A stretch of DNA of 6,278 bases, from contig CAJUPT010000047.1 of assembly GCA_910588405.1 (NCBI GenBank), positions 22,147 through 28,424 on the forward strand, given 5' to 3'. Made by a program: the position numbers and the translations under genes. The notes under the pieces are model-generated. The model saw nothing but the letters and a program-made list of their open reading frames with translations, searched no databases and was not told where the DNA came from. Source of the stretch: an uncultured Lachnospiraceae bacterium. Its GTDB lineage: Bacteria; Bacillota; Clostridia; Lachnospirales; Lachnospiraceae. Positions 1 to 6,029 of the stretch are shown one piece after another. Each line of letters opens with the position of its first letter. The first letter of the stretch is position 1.

Positions 1-27
1 CCTGTGTCCGTAAAACGATTTGCGCAC
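1..27 (-). CDS. Start of a gene downstream of ftsX, possibly a secreted murein hydrolase/activator (partial)
   Basis: Only the first nine codons are present: GTG followed by codons for R-K-S-F-Y-G-H-R, open to the window edge. A GGAGG ribosome binding site (plus-strand positions 36-40) sits 8 bases before the GTG, which is why this start is proposed. The short, positively charged beginning would suit the n-region of a signal peptide, but the hydrophobic part lies outside the window. In many Firmicutes ftsEX is followed by a gene for an exported coiled-coil/M23 or CHAP murein hydrolase or activator (PcsB, CwlO or EnvC type). The identity is inferred from that context alone; the nine codons do not prove it. 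Confidence 0.45.
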
Positions 28-91
28 CGTACGAACCTCCGCTGATTTAGTACTACTGCGGTTCTCCCGGTACACCTGGTTCTAAATTGCT

Positions 92-1006
92 TTATGCTCT
101 CAGATGTTTTCTCACCGAGAAGATACTTCCGAAAAATCCGATCCCCACGCCCAGTGTCAAGGCTACCGGAATCAGAATACTCATAATCTGATGAATCGGC
201 AGAAACACAAACAATCCGGACAGCAGCTTCAACCGCTCCGCTGCGTAAGACACCACATTCATATATATATAATAAATCACCGCCAGAGGAATCCCGGCCC
301 CGATCAGACCGATCAGAATACCTTCCACGATAAAAGGCTGCCGGATAAAAAACTTCGTCGCGCCGATCAGCCGCATAATCCGGATTTCCTCCCGCCGCAC
401 GGAGATAGACAGGCCAATCGTATTCGTAATCAGGAAAATGGCCACGAAAATCAACACCGCCACAATCACCACAGACACATATGTAATAATCTTATTCACG
501 CTGACCAGCCCTCTGACTGCCATCTCCGAATAGTTGATTCTGCGGATTCCAGGAATTTCTTTCAGATATTCTACAAATGCAGCCTGTTCCTCCACATTGT
601 TCAGATAAATCTCATAGGAGGCCGACGCCGCCAGCGGATTATCCTGGGCAAAACCCTCCGCCATCTCCGGACGGCCCTCGAAATATTTATCCTTGTAATG
701 CTCCCAGGCATCCTCCGCAGAGACGAACACCATCTTCTGCACTTCTGTCCGTTTCTCAATCTGAGCGGCGATCTCTTCCATCCGCGACTGGTCATAGGAG
801 ATATCCTTCTCAAAAAATATGGTGATCCCCACTTTGGTCTCCGCTTCCCGGATAATATTATTAAAATTGATCACGATGGAATAAAAAATGCCCAACAGAA
901 AAACGCTGGCGCAGATGGTTCCAATCGAAGCCAGCGAAAACAGCTTATTCCTGATAATATTCTGCAGTCCCTGTTTGATACAGTAAAAAAATGTACTAAT
1001 CCTCAT
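92..1006 (-). CDS. ftsX: Cell division ABC transporter permease-like protein FtsX
   Basis: FtsX is the membrane half of the FtsEX complex. It does not transport a solute; it passes ATP-driven changes in FtsE to peptidoglycan hydrolases or activators outside the cell. The 304-residue protein has the family layout: a short cytoplasmic N-terminus, TM1 at about 23-46, a large extracellular loop at about 48-170 (the hydrolase-partner domain), then TM2 (about 174-199), TM3 (about 226-249) and TM4 (about 275-297) with a short basic tail. The cytoplasmic stretch after TM2 (SVRREEIRIMRLIGAT, 202-217) is the typical FtsX coupling segment. Length is close to the roughly 300 residues usual in Gram-positives. 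The ATG lies inside the end of ftsE (11-base overlap), implying translational coupling. TAA stop. Recognition is firm; the exact hydrolase partner is not visible. Confidence 0.95.
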   Translation of the reverse strand: MRISTFFYCIKQGLQNIIRNKLFSLASIGTICASVFLLGIFYSIVINFNNIIREAETKVGITIFFEKDISYDQSRMEEIAAQIEKRTEVQKMVFVSAEDAWEHYKDKYFEGRPEMAEGFAQDNPLAASASYEIYLNNVEEQAAFVEYLKEIPGIRRINYSEMAVRGLVSVNKIITYVSVVIVAVLIFVAIFLITNTIGLSISVRREEIRIMRLIGATKFFIRQPFIVEGILIGLIGAGIPLAVIYYIYMNVVSYAAERLKLLSGLFVFLPIHQIMSILIPVALTLGVGIGFFGSIFSVRKHLRA

Positions 1007-1682
1007 TCGCGTAACCGCCTTCTTCCTCGTCGCTGACGATCTTGCCCGATTTCATGGCGATCACCCGCTTTTTCATCTGATCCACGATCTCTCTGTTATG
1101 AGTCACCACCACCACCGTAGTCCCCTGACGATTCACCTCGTCAAGCAGATTCATGATCTCCCAGGAATTTTTCGGGTCCAGATTTCCTGTAGGCTCGTCC
1201 GCCAGAAGAATGGCCGGCTTATTCACCAGCGCCCTGGCGATGGCCACCCGCTGCTGCTCCCCGCCGGAAAGCTGCCGGGGATAGCTTTTGTACTTTCCGG
1301 CCAGTCCCACCATATTCAAAATCTCCGGTACCCGCCTTTTGATCTCCCTTCCGGGGGCCGCGATTACCCGCTGGGCGAATGCCACATTATCATAAATATT
1401 GCGATCCTTTAGCAGCCGGAAGTCCTGGAACACCACGCCGATATTGCGGCGGTACATAGGAACCTTCCTCCGCTTCATCCTCGTGATTTCCAGTCCGTCC
1501 ACGACGATGGAACCGGAGGTTGGCTCTACCTCCTTTAGCAAAAGCTTAATCAGCGTAGATTTGCCCGAACCGCTATTCCCTACGATAAATACGAATTCCC
1601 CGGCCTCGATATGCAGATTAAGATCCCTGACCGCCTTTGAACCGGTTTCATATGTTTTATTTACATTCTCCAAGTGTATCAT
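996..1682 (-). CDS. ftsE: Cell division ATP-binding protein FtsE
   Basis: FtsE is the cytoplasmic ATPase that pairs with FtsX at the membrane and drives activation of cell wall hydrolases. All ABC motifs are intact in the 228 residues: Walker A GNSGSGKST (35-43), Q-loop Gln86 in VFQD, signature LSGGEQ (138-143), Walker B ILLADEPT (158-165, with D162 and catalytic E163), D-loop GNLD (166-169) and switch His195 in VTH. The RMKRRKVPMYRRNIGVVFQDFRLL region (68-91) is typical of FtsE. The ATG has an AAGGGA ribosome binding site about 10 bases upstream. The gene begins 64 bases after the upstream regulator gene, with no convincing terminator or promoter in that gap, so the regulator, ftsE and ftsX probably share a transcript. 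The acidic C-terminus (DEEEGGYANED) is variable in the family. Confidence 0.96.
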   Translation of the reverse strand: MIHLENVNKTYETGSKAVRDLNLHIEAGEFVFIVGNSGSGKSTLIKLLLKEVEPTSGSIVVDGLEITRMKRRKVPMYRRNIGVVFQDFRLLKDRNIYDNVAFAQRVIAAPGREIKRRVPEILNMVGLAGKYKSYPRQLSGGEQQRVAIARALVNKPAILLADEPTGNLDPKNSWEIMNLLDEVNRQGTTVVVVTHNREIVDQMKKRVIAMKSGKIVSDEEEGGYANED

Positions 1683-1746
1683 AAAATATTATCCCTTTAC
1701 AAATGACGGTAAGAGCGCCGCTTGTTCAACGCAGAGCAGGAAAGCA

Positions 1747-2835
1747 TTAGTTATTGAGGCTCTCCATATAATTCATATACTTCACAACCATCAGCGCGAT
1801 TTTAAAGGTAATGGCATCCTCAAATACACGCAGGTCAAGCCCCGTGCTCTTCTGCAGCTTATCCAGACGGTATACCAGCGTATTCCTGTGAATATACAGC
1901 TGCCTTGACGTCTCCGACACATTCAGGTTGTTCTCGAAAAACTTATTGATCGTAATCAAAGTCTCCTCATCCAGATCATCCGGAGACTTTCCGTCAAAGA
2001 TTTCCTTGATAAACATCCGGCACAGCGACATGGGCAGCTGATAGATCAGCCGGCCGATACCCAGATTATTGTAGGCCACCACATGCTTGTCGCTGTAAAA
2101 GATCTTGCCCACGTCCAGCGCCATCTTCGCTTCCTTATAAGATCTGGACACCTCTTTGATCTCATTGACAATCGTGCCATAGGATACATGGACCTTGGTC
2201 ATCGCCTCCGTATTCAGCATATCCAGAATCACCTTGGCGGTTTTATCCATATCCTCATAGTTTTCATTCGGCTTCAGTTCCTTGACCAGAATAATGTTCT
2301 TCTCATCCACCACAGTGATGAAATCCTTGTTTCTCGCGGCAAAAAGGCTCTTCACCGTCTCCAGCGCCGCGCTGTCGTTTTCATTCCTGGTTTCGATCAC
2401 GAACACAACTCTGCGCACGCTGATATCAATATGTAGCTTTTTGGCGCGATTGTAAATATCTACCAGCAGCAGATTATCCAGCAGCAAATTTTTAATAAAG
2501 TTATCTTTGTCAAACCGTTCCTTATAGGCAACCAGAAGGTTCTGAATCTGGAAAACCACAACCTTCCCCACCATATATACGTCATCGCCGCTTCCCCTGG
2601 CCAACAGGATATATTCCAGCTGATGTTCATCAAAAATCTTAAAAAACTGATATCCGTGTATTACCTGACTGTCCGCAGGCGAGTCCACGAACGCCATAAT
2701 CGTCACTTCATGATCCTCAGCATCGGGAAAAGTAGTCGCTAAAGCTTTGCCTTCCGTATCACAGACACACAGGTCTACCCGGGTAATTCCTTTCAGCCCG
2801 TCGATGGTACTCTGAAGAATTTGATTCGAAATCAT
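1747..2835 (-). CDS. CdaR/PucR-type transcriptional regulator
   Basis: This 362-residue protein is a probable DNA-binding regulator of the CdaR/PucR group. The C-terminal 70 residues (about 289-358) match the PucR-type helix-turn-helix: INKFFENNLNVSETSRQLYI (295-314) followed by HRNTLVYRLDKL (316-327), a near-consensus recognition segment. The middle (about 138-250) resembles the degenerate GGDEF-like domain of this group. The N-terminal part (1-110) is a predicted sensor domain; GITRVDLCVCDTEGKALATT (16-35) has a loosely PAS- or roadblock-like look, and I do not see a clear sugar-diacid recognition domain, so the ligand is unknown. Start choice: an in-frame GTG at 2844 is only one base from the AAGGAG site, whereas the ATG at 2835 is 8 bases from it, so ATG is preferred. 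It lies upstream of ftsEX on the same strand, but a role in cell wall control is only an inference. Confidence 0.88.
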   Translation of the reverse strand: MISNQILQSTIDGLKGITRVDLCVCDTEGKALATTFPDAEDHEVTIMAFVDSPADSQVIHGYQFFKIFDEHQLEYILLARGSGDDVYMVGKVVVFQIQNLLVAYKERFDKDNFIKNLLLDNLLLVDIYNRAKKLHIDISVRRVVFVIETRNENDSAALETVKSLFAARNKDFITVVDEKNIILVKELKPNENYEDMDKTAKVILDMLNTEAMTKVHVSYGTIVNEIKEVSRSYKEAKMALDVGKIFYSDKHVVAYNNLGIGRLIYQLPMSLCRMFIKEIFDGKSPDDLDEETLITINKFFENNLNVSETSRQLYIHRNTLVYRLDKLQKSTGLDLRVFEDAITFKIALMVVKYMNYMESLNN

Positions 2836-2859
2836 GCTACACACTCCTTATCCTGAATA

Positions 2860-2909
2860 TTGTGATTCCCCCAAATACGCTACTCTACTATTCTATACGA
2901 TAATCACAA
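2860..2909. repeat. Inverted repeat TTGTGATT / AATCACAA before the regulator gene
   Basis: Two perfect 8-base arms, TTGTGATT at 2860-2867 and AATCACAA at 2902-2909, face each other across 34 bases. They lie in the 70-odd bases before the regulator start, and the outer arm overlaps a possible -35 element. The layout suits an operator pair for autoregulation or a looping site, but no binding protein can be named from the sequence. Confidence 0.5.
2882..2909 (-). promoter_or_regulatory. Weak candidate promoter of the regulator-ftsEX unit
   Basis: On the minus strand TTGTGA (2904-2909, 4 of 6 to the -35 consensus) is followed after 16 bases by TAGAGT (2882-2887, 4 of 6 to the -10 consensus), about 46 bases before the regulator ATG. 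It lies directly after the terminator of the upstream ABC gene, where a new promoter is needed. The match is poor and rests on position as much as sequence. Confidence 0.25.
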
Positions 2910-2948
2910 AAAAAAAAAGAGGAAATGTTCAAAATTTCTCATTTCCTC
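2908..2948 (-). terminator. Rho-independent terminator of the ABC ATPase gene
   Basis: On the minus strand GAGGAAATG (2940-2948) pairs perfectly over 9 bp with CATTTCCTC (2919-2927) around a 12-base loop, followed at once by eleven T residues (2918-2908). The stem starts 7 bases after the TAA of the ATPase gene. It separates that gene from the regulator-ftsEX unit. Confidence 0.93.
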
Positions 2949-2955
2949 ACAAAAT

Positions 2956-4071
2956 TTACTGATTCGTAATAATCCGCTCCGTCGCCGGATCAAACAGATA
3001 AAACCTGGAGGCATCCGGACAAACCAGAACTTTGTCTCCCGGATGACCGGTTTCTCCTTCCTTGCATCTGGCGACAAATCCGACCTTGTCCACCTGAAAA
3101 TAAAGGAATAGCTCGTCTCCCACTGCCTCCTGGACCTGAATCATCGCCTCCACGCAGCCGTCTTTTGCTGCGCCCTCACAATCCTTTCCGAATCGAAAAT
3201 CCTCCGGTCTGATGCCACAGACAACGGTCTTTCCCGCATATCCGTCCTCCAAAAGCGGAACAGACTGCTCCTTCGGCAGCGTAATCCGGTGTTCCCCCAG
3301 TGCCAGCGCGGCACAATCTCCTGCCTGTTCCACCACCACATCAAACAGATTCATCTGCGGTGAACCGATAAAACCAGCCACAAACTTATTGCAGGGATTC
3401 TGATACAATTCTTCCGGCGTTCCGATCTGCCGGATCTCGCCGTCATTCATCACCACAATCCGGTTTCCCAACGCCATCGCCTCCGTCTGGTCCTGGGTCA
3501 CATAGATCACAGTGCTTTTCAGCTCCTTATGAATGCGTTTTAATTCCCTGCGGTTCTGTACTTTAATCTCCTCTGCCAGGTTCGACAACGGCTCATCCAT
3601 CAGAAGCACCTTGGGCCTTCGGGCAATCGCGCGCCCAATGGCCACATTCTGCCGCTGACCGCCCGTAAGGGTTCTCGGCATACTGTCAAGCAAAGGCTCC
3701 AGATTCAGAAGTCGGGCCGCCCACCGCACCTCACGGTCAATCTCATCCTCCGGCAGCTTCCGCATCCTCAATCCAAAAGCCATATTCTCATACACAGTCA
3801 TATCAGGATACAGGGCATAATTCTGAAAAACCATGGCGACATCTCGGTCCTTCGTCTCCATCTCGTTTACCCTGTTACCGCCAATTAAAATCTCCCCTGA
3901 GGTAATATCCTCCAATCCGGCAATCATGCGCAGAGTCGTAGATTTTCCGCATCCGGACGGACCCGCCAAGACGATAAATTCCCCGTCCTCTACCTCGATA
4001 TTAAACTCCTTCACCGCCGCAAAGCCATTAGAAAAAACTTTGCCGACACGCCTCATCGATAATCCGGCCAT
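2956..4071 (-). CDS. Carbohydrate-type ABC transporter ATP-binding protein (MsmK/UgpC/MalK family) with altered active-site motifs
   Basis: The protein (371 residues, usual family length) is the cytoplasmic ATPase type that powers CUT1 sugar importers. It has Walker A GPSGCGKST (37-45), Q-loop Gln83 in VFQNYALYP, Walker B VLLMDEP (155-161, D159/E160), and a C-terminal TOBE/regulatory region (about 236-371) containing GIRPEDF (286-292). Three conserved positions differ from the usual family sequence: the signature reads LTGGQRQN (135-142) rather than LSGGQRQR, the D-loop reads SNLAEE rather than SNLDAK (Ala166), and the switch histidine is Gln193 in YVTQDQTEAM. The frame is otherwise intact, so it is not an obvious pseudogene. 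A GGAGG-rich site lies about 7 bases before the ATG. No permease or binding-protein gene is adjacent, as for the shared orphan ATPase MsmK. Substrate is unknown; ATPase activity may be reduced or need a canonical partner subunit. Confidence 0.9.
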   Translation of the reverse strand: MAGLSMRRVGKVFSNGFAAVKEFNIEVEDGEFIVLAGPSGCGKSTTLRMIAGLEDITSGEILIGGNRVNEMETKDRDVAMVFQNYALYPDMTVYENMAFGLRMRKLPEDEIDREVRWAARLLNLEPLLDSMPRTLTGGQRQNVAIGRAIARRPKVLLMDEPLSNLAEEIKVQNRRELKRIHKELKSTVIYVTQDQTEAMALGNRIVVMNDGEIRQIGTPEELYQNPCNKFVAGFIGSPQMNLFDVVVEQAGDCAALALGEHRITLPKEQSVPLLEDGYAGKTVVCGIRPEDFRFGKDCEGAAKDGCVEAMIQVQEAVGDELFLYFQVDKVGFVARCKEGETGHPGDKVLVCPDASRFYLFDPATERIITNQ

Positions 4072-4245
4072 ATGCCCTCCTCCTCATTGTTCTCATCATA
4101 CATTACGGATATCAAAAAAGCTATATGGCAATTCCATAAATTTTCACAGAACAATTGTAGAGTTTTACTACGTTTTTCTCATCGCAATTTCCCTCATATG
4201 GGATATTACTAAAGTTATCCGCTTTTTTCTGATGAATACTATGAA

Positions 4246-4259
4246 AACTGACGTTTACA
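4246..4259 (-). promoter_or_regulatory. cre-like site upstream of the ABC ATPase gene
   Basis: On the minus strand TGTAAACGTCAGTT fits the catabolite-responsive element pattern TGWAARCGYTWNCW at 12 of 14 positions by eye. It lies about 175 bases before the ATPase start. CcpA control of sugar-import ATPases is common in Firmicutes, which makes the position plausible, but such degenerate motifs also occur by chance and no clear promoter was found beside it. Confidence 0.25.
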
Positions 4260-4330
4260 CACCTCTTTCGTGGATTTACGTAAAAAGACATCTCCCTTAC
4301 AAAGATATGGGAAAAACCATACAAAGAGCC

Positions 4331-5197
4331 CTACTGCGCCAGCTCTATAAACCCCTCCCCCAGCACCTCCCTCACATCAGAGACAATCACAAATGCTTTC
4401 GGGTCCATCTCCCCTACCAGCTCCTTCAGTCTGACAATCTCCTTTTTAGATACCACACAGAACAATACCTCCCGCTCCTGCTGGGAATACATCCCTCTGG
4501 CATACAGGCTTGTCACACCCCGGTCCAGCTCCTTCATCAATCTCTCCGCGATTTCCTGGGTTCTGTCGGTAATAATCAATGCCTGCTTCGAGAACTTCCA
4601 GCCCTCGATGATCATATCCGAAACCTTGCTGACAAAAAACACGGCGATCATCGCATACATGGCATAATTCAGTCCAAATACAGCCGCGCCGCCCAGCACG
4701 ATCAGCCCGTCCAGTACCTGCAACAGCTGCGCCACGGAAAAATGCTTCATCCGCCTTCTGATCAGCGCCGCCAAAAGATCCGTGCCACCAGTGGTAGCCT
4801 GTCCACCCAGCACCAGCCCAAAGCCGGCACCCGACAAGACCCCGCCAAAGACAGCACCCAAAAACAGATCATTTTCCACCACCGTCCAGGAGGGAATAAA
4901 AGCGAGAAAAACAGAGAGGGAAGCTGTCGCGAACAATGTTTTGAAAACCGGCTTCATCCCCTGAATGTATATAGCCGCCAGAAACAGAGGAATATTCAGC
5001 ACCGTAGTTGTCAGCCACAACGGAATCTCCTGGCCTGTCAAAGCCATCCCCATATTTTTGACGATAATCGCAAGGCCCGACACACCTCCTGTTACCAGCC
5101 CGACCGGGTCATAAATACATTTTATGGCAAATGCCATGATCGCCGTCCCCAGTAAAACACGCAGATAGCTTTTACAAATATCTTTTTTTGATCGCAT
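4331..5197 (-). CDS. YitT-family multi-pass membrane protein (DUF161 plus DUF2179)
   Basis: The 288-residue protein has the layout of the YitT/YpjC/YqfU family, whose biochemical role is unknown. The N-terminal two thirds (about 10-195) are hydrophobic with several membrane spans and two related glycine-rich segments: DPVGLVTGGVSGLAIIV (30-46) and GGQATTGGTDLLAALI (131-146), the usual internal repeat. The C-terminal part (about 205-284) is a soluble DUF2179 domain (ALIITDRTQEIAERLMKEL, then RGVTSLYARGMYSQQEREVL), probably cytoplasmic and possibly ligand-sensing. A GGGAGG ribosome binding site lies 4 bases before the ATG, slightly close. The unknown 105-residue gene ends 127 bases upstream on the same strand with no clear terminator between them, so they may be co-transcribed. 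Family membership is firm; transport or sensing function is not established. Confidence 0.92.
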   Translation of the reverse strand: MRSKKDICKSYLRVLLGTAIMAFAIKCIYDPVGLVTGGVSGLAIIVKNMGMALTGQEIPLWLTTTVLNIPLFLAAIYIQGMKPVFKTLFATASLSVFLAFIPSWTVVENDLFLGAVFGGVLSGAGFGLVLGGQATTGGTDLLAALIRRRMKHFSVAQLLQVLDGLIVLGGAAVFGLNYAMYAMIAVFFVSKVSDMIIEGWKFSKQALIITDRTQEIAERLMKELDRGVTSLYARGMYSQQEREVLFCVVSKKEIVRLKELVGEMDPKAFVIVSDVREVLGEGFIELAQ

Positions 5198-5324
5198 AGA
5201 ACCTCCCTGTATCTCTCATGATGACCTACATACCAGCTGCTTCTGTCCCTACCATAAATGAAAGCGGGTTCTCCTATAATCTTTTGTCAGATGCACGGTT
5301 TTTACCGGAAGTTTGATGATGCCC

Positions 5325-5642
5325 TCACAGCAATATGTCCTCCGGATGAAACATCCCCCCTACGCGGCACATCAATACATGCAGAATCCCGTCGCCCCGC
5401 CGGCTGACATAGTGACAGTTGTAAAAGACACCTTCCGCTTCCATTCGAAGCAGCTTACGTACAGCCATTGTATCAAAATACACCCGGATATTGCAAGGCC
5501 CAACTACATACATCACAGTTTTCCTCTCCACCTTTTTTTTCACAACTGTCAACCGTCTCCCTGGCTCATAGTCTGGCCAGTCCGCATCGATTCTTCCTCC
5601 TAAATTCAGAAAAAAATACTCCTTCGCAAATTCCTTCGTCAT
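5325..5642 (-). CDS. Hypothetical 105-residue cytoplasmic protein
   Basis: I do not recognise this protein. It is supported as a real gene by an excellent GAAGGAG ribosome binding site 8 bases before the ATG, by a candidate promoter further upstream, and by a stable mixed composition. It has no signal peptide or membrane span. It is rich in basic residues, especially near GRRLTVVKKKVERKT (28-42), and has three cysteines (C50 in VVGPCN, C76 in YNCHY, C92 in LMCRVGG) and histidines at 77, 88 and 99, so metal or thiol chemistry is possible but unproven. Alternating hydrophobic stretches (VMYVVG, IRVYFD, ILHVLMCRV) suggest a small alpha/beta fold. It precedes the YitT gene by 127 bases on the same strand. 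The overlapping plus-strand frames lack comparable start signals. Confidence 0.7.
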   Translation of the reverse strand: MTKEFAKEYFFLNLGGRIDADWPDYEPGRRLTVVKKKVERKTVMYVVGPCNIRVYFDTMAVRKLLRMEAEGVFYNCHYVSRRGDGILHVLMCRVGGMFHPEDILL

Positions 5643-5729
5643 TATTTTCGCTCCTTCAACATTAAATTACAGTTTACAACTTTTAACTGCTTTCTTCGAC
5701 AAAACATTCCTTTTTATCATCTTTTAAAA

Positions 5730-5759
5730 GTTATATTTAGTCACCTATCCAAACGTTAA
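5730..5759 (-). promoter_or_regulatory. Candidate promoter of the 105-residue gene
   Basis: On the minus strand TTAACG (5754-5759, 4 of 6 to the -35 consensus) and TATAAC (5730-5735, 5 of 6 to the -10 consensus) are 18 bases apart. This would give a leader of roughly 80 bases before the ATG at 5642. It is the best sigma-A-type pair seen in this AT-rich stretch, where chance matches are common. Confidence 0.35.
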
Positions 5760-5769
5760 AGCGCTTATT
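5756..5769 (+). promoter_or_regulatory. cre-like operator overlapping the -35 of the candidate promoter
   Basis: TTAAAGCGCTTATT fits TGWAARCGYTWNCW at 12 of 14 positions and has the perfect palindromic core AAGCGCTT (5759-5766), typical of sites bound by LacI/CcpA-family proteins. It overlaps the proposed -35 element, where binding would repress. The core is a GC-rich island in a very AT-rich surrounding. No binding is demonstrated. Confidence 0.3.
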
Positions 5770-5922
5770 CGATTACAAATTTTTCAACAAAATATACCAA
5801 TAATACAAAATAATTCACATAAATAATGGAAAATATAAAAAATATTGCGGAAAATAAAATAGATTTTAAGAAATATTCAAATATACTCTTATATGATGTG
5901 AAGTGATCATAGCTGCCGCATC

Positions 5923-5948
5923 AAAAAAAGAAGCATGATGATTCATGC
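5923..5948 (-). terminator. Terminator-like hairpin with T-tract
   Basis: On the minus strand GCATGA (5943-5948) pairs with TCATGC (5933-5938) as a perfect 6 bp stem with a 4-base loop, followed by TTCTTTTTTT (5932-5923). The stem is short. It may be a back-up terminator for the tRNA transcript or the end of an unannotated minus-strand RNA from the preceding 140 bases. Confidence 0.4.
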
Positions 5949-6029
5949 AGGCAAAAATCAGGGTAATGTCCCAAATAAATGATTATAGGCGAATGTTTTT
6001 AATAAACATATTCTAAGAGGGTGTTTCTA

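Noticed and set aside
104..1036. Long plus-strand open frame of 310 codons across ftsX
   Set aside because: It lies fully antisense to a clearly recognised ftsX, has low-complexity His/Arg/Gln-rich translation typical of a shadow frame, and no ribosome binding site.
2860..2909. CRP-type site (TGTGA...TCACA)
   Set aside because: The half-sites are 38 bases apart rather than the 6 of a CRP site, so only a generic inverted repeat is reported.
4121..4324. Minus-strand 67-codon frame between YitT and the ATPase gene
   Set aside because: It needs a TTG start without a suitable ribosome binding site, has no recognisable features and lies in an AT-rich regulatory region.
3833..5155. Plus-strand open frame of 440 codons spanning the ATPase start, the spacer and most of the YitT gene
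   Set aside because: It runs antisense through two well-supported genes and their intergenic region, and its composition (Gln/His/Arg/Pro-rich) is that of an antisense shadow.
5281..5324. Terminator after the 105-residue gene (CGGT-AAAA-ACCG hairpin)
   Set aside because: The stem has only 4 bp and no T-tract follows on either strand.
5313..5665. Plus-strand frames antisense to the 105-residue gene
   Set aside because: They lack ribosome binding sites, while the minus-strand gene has a near-ideal one.
6011..6029. T-box antiterminator motif suggested by AGAGGGTG
   Set aside because: The rest of the conserved T-box sequence is missing and no aminoacyl-tRNA synthetase or amino acid gene lies downstream.
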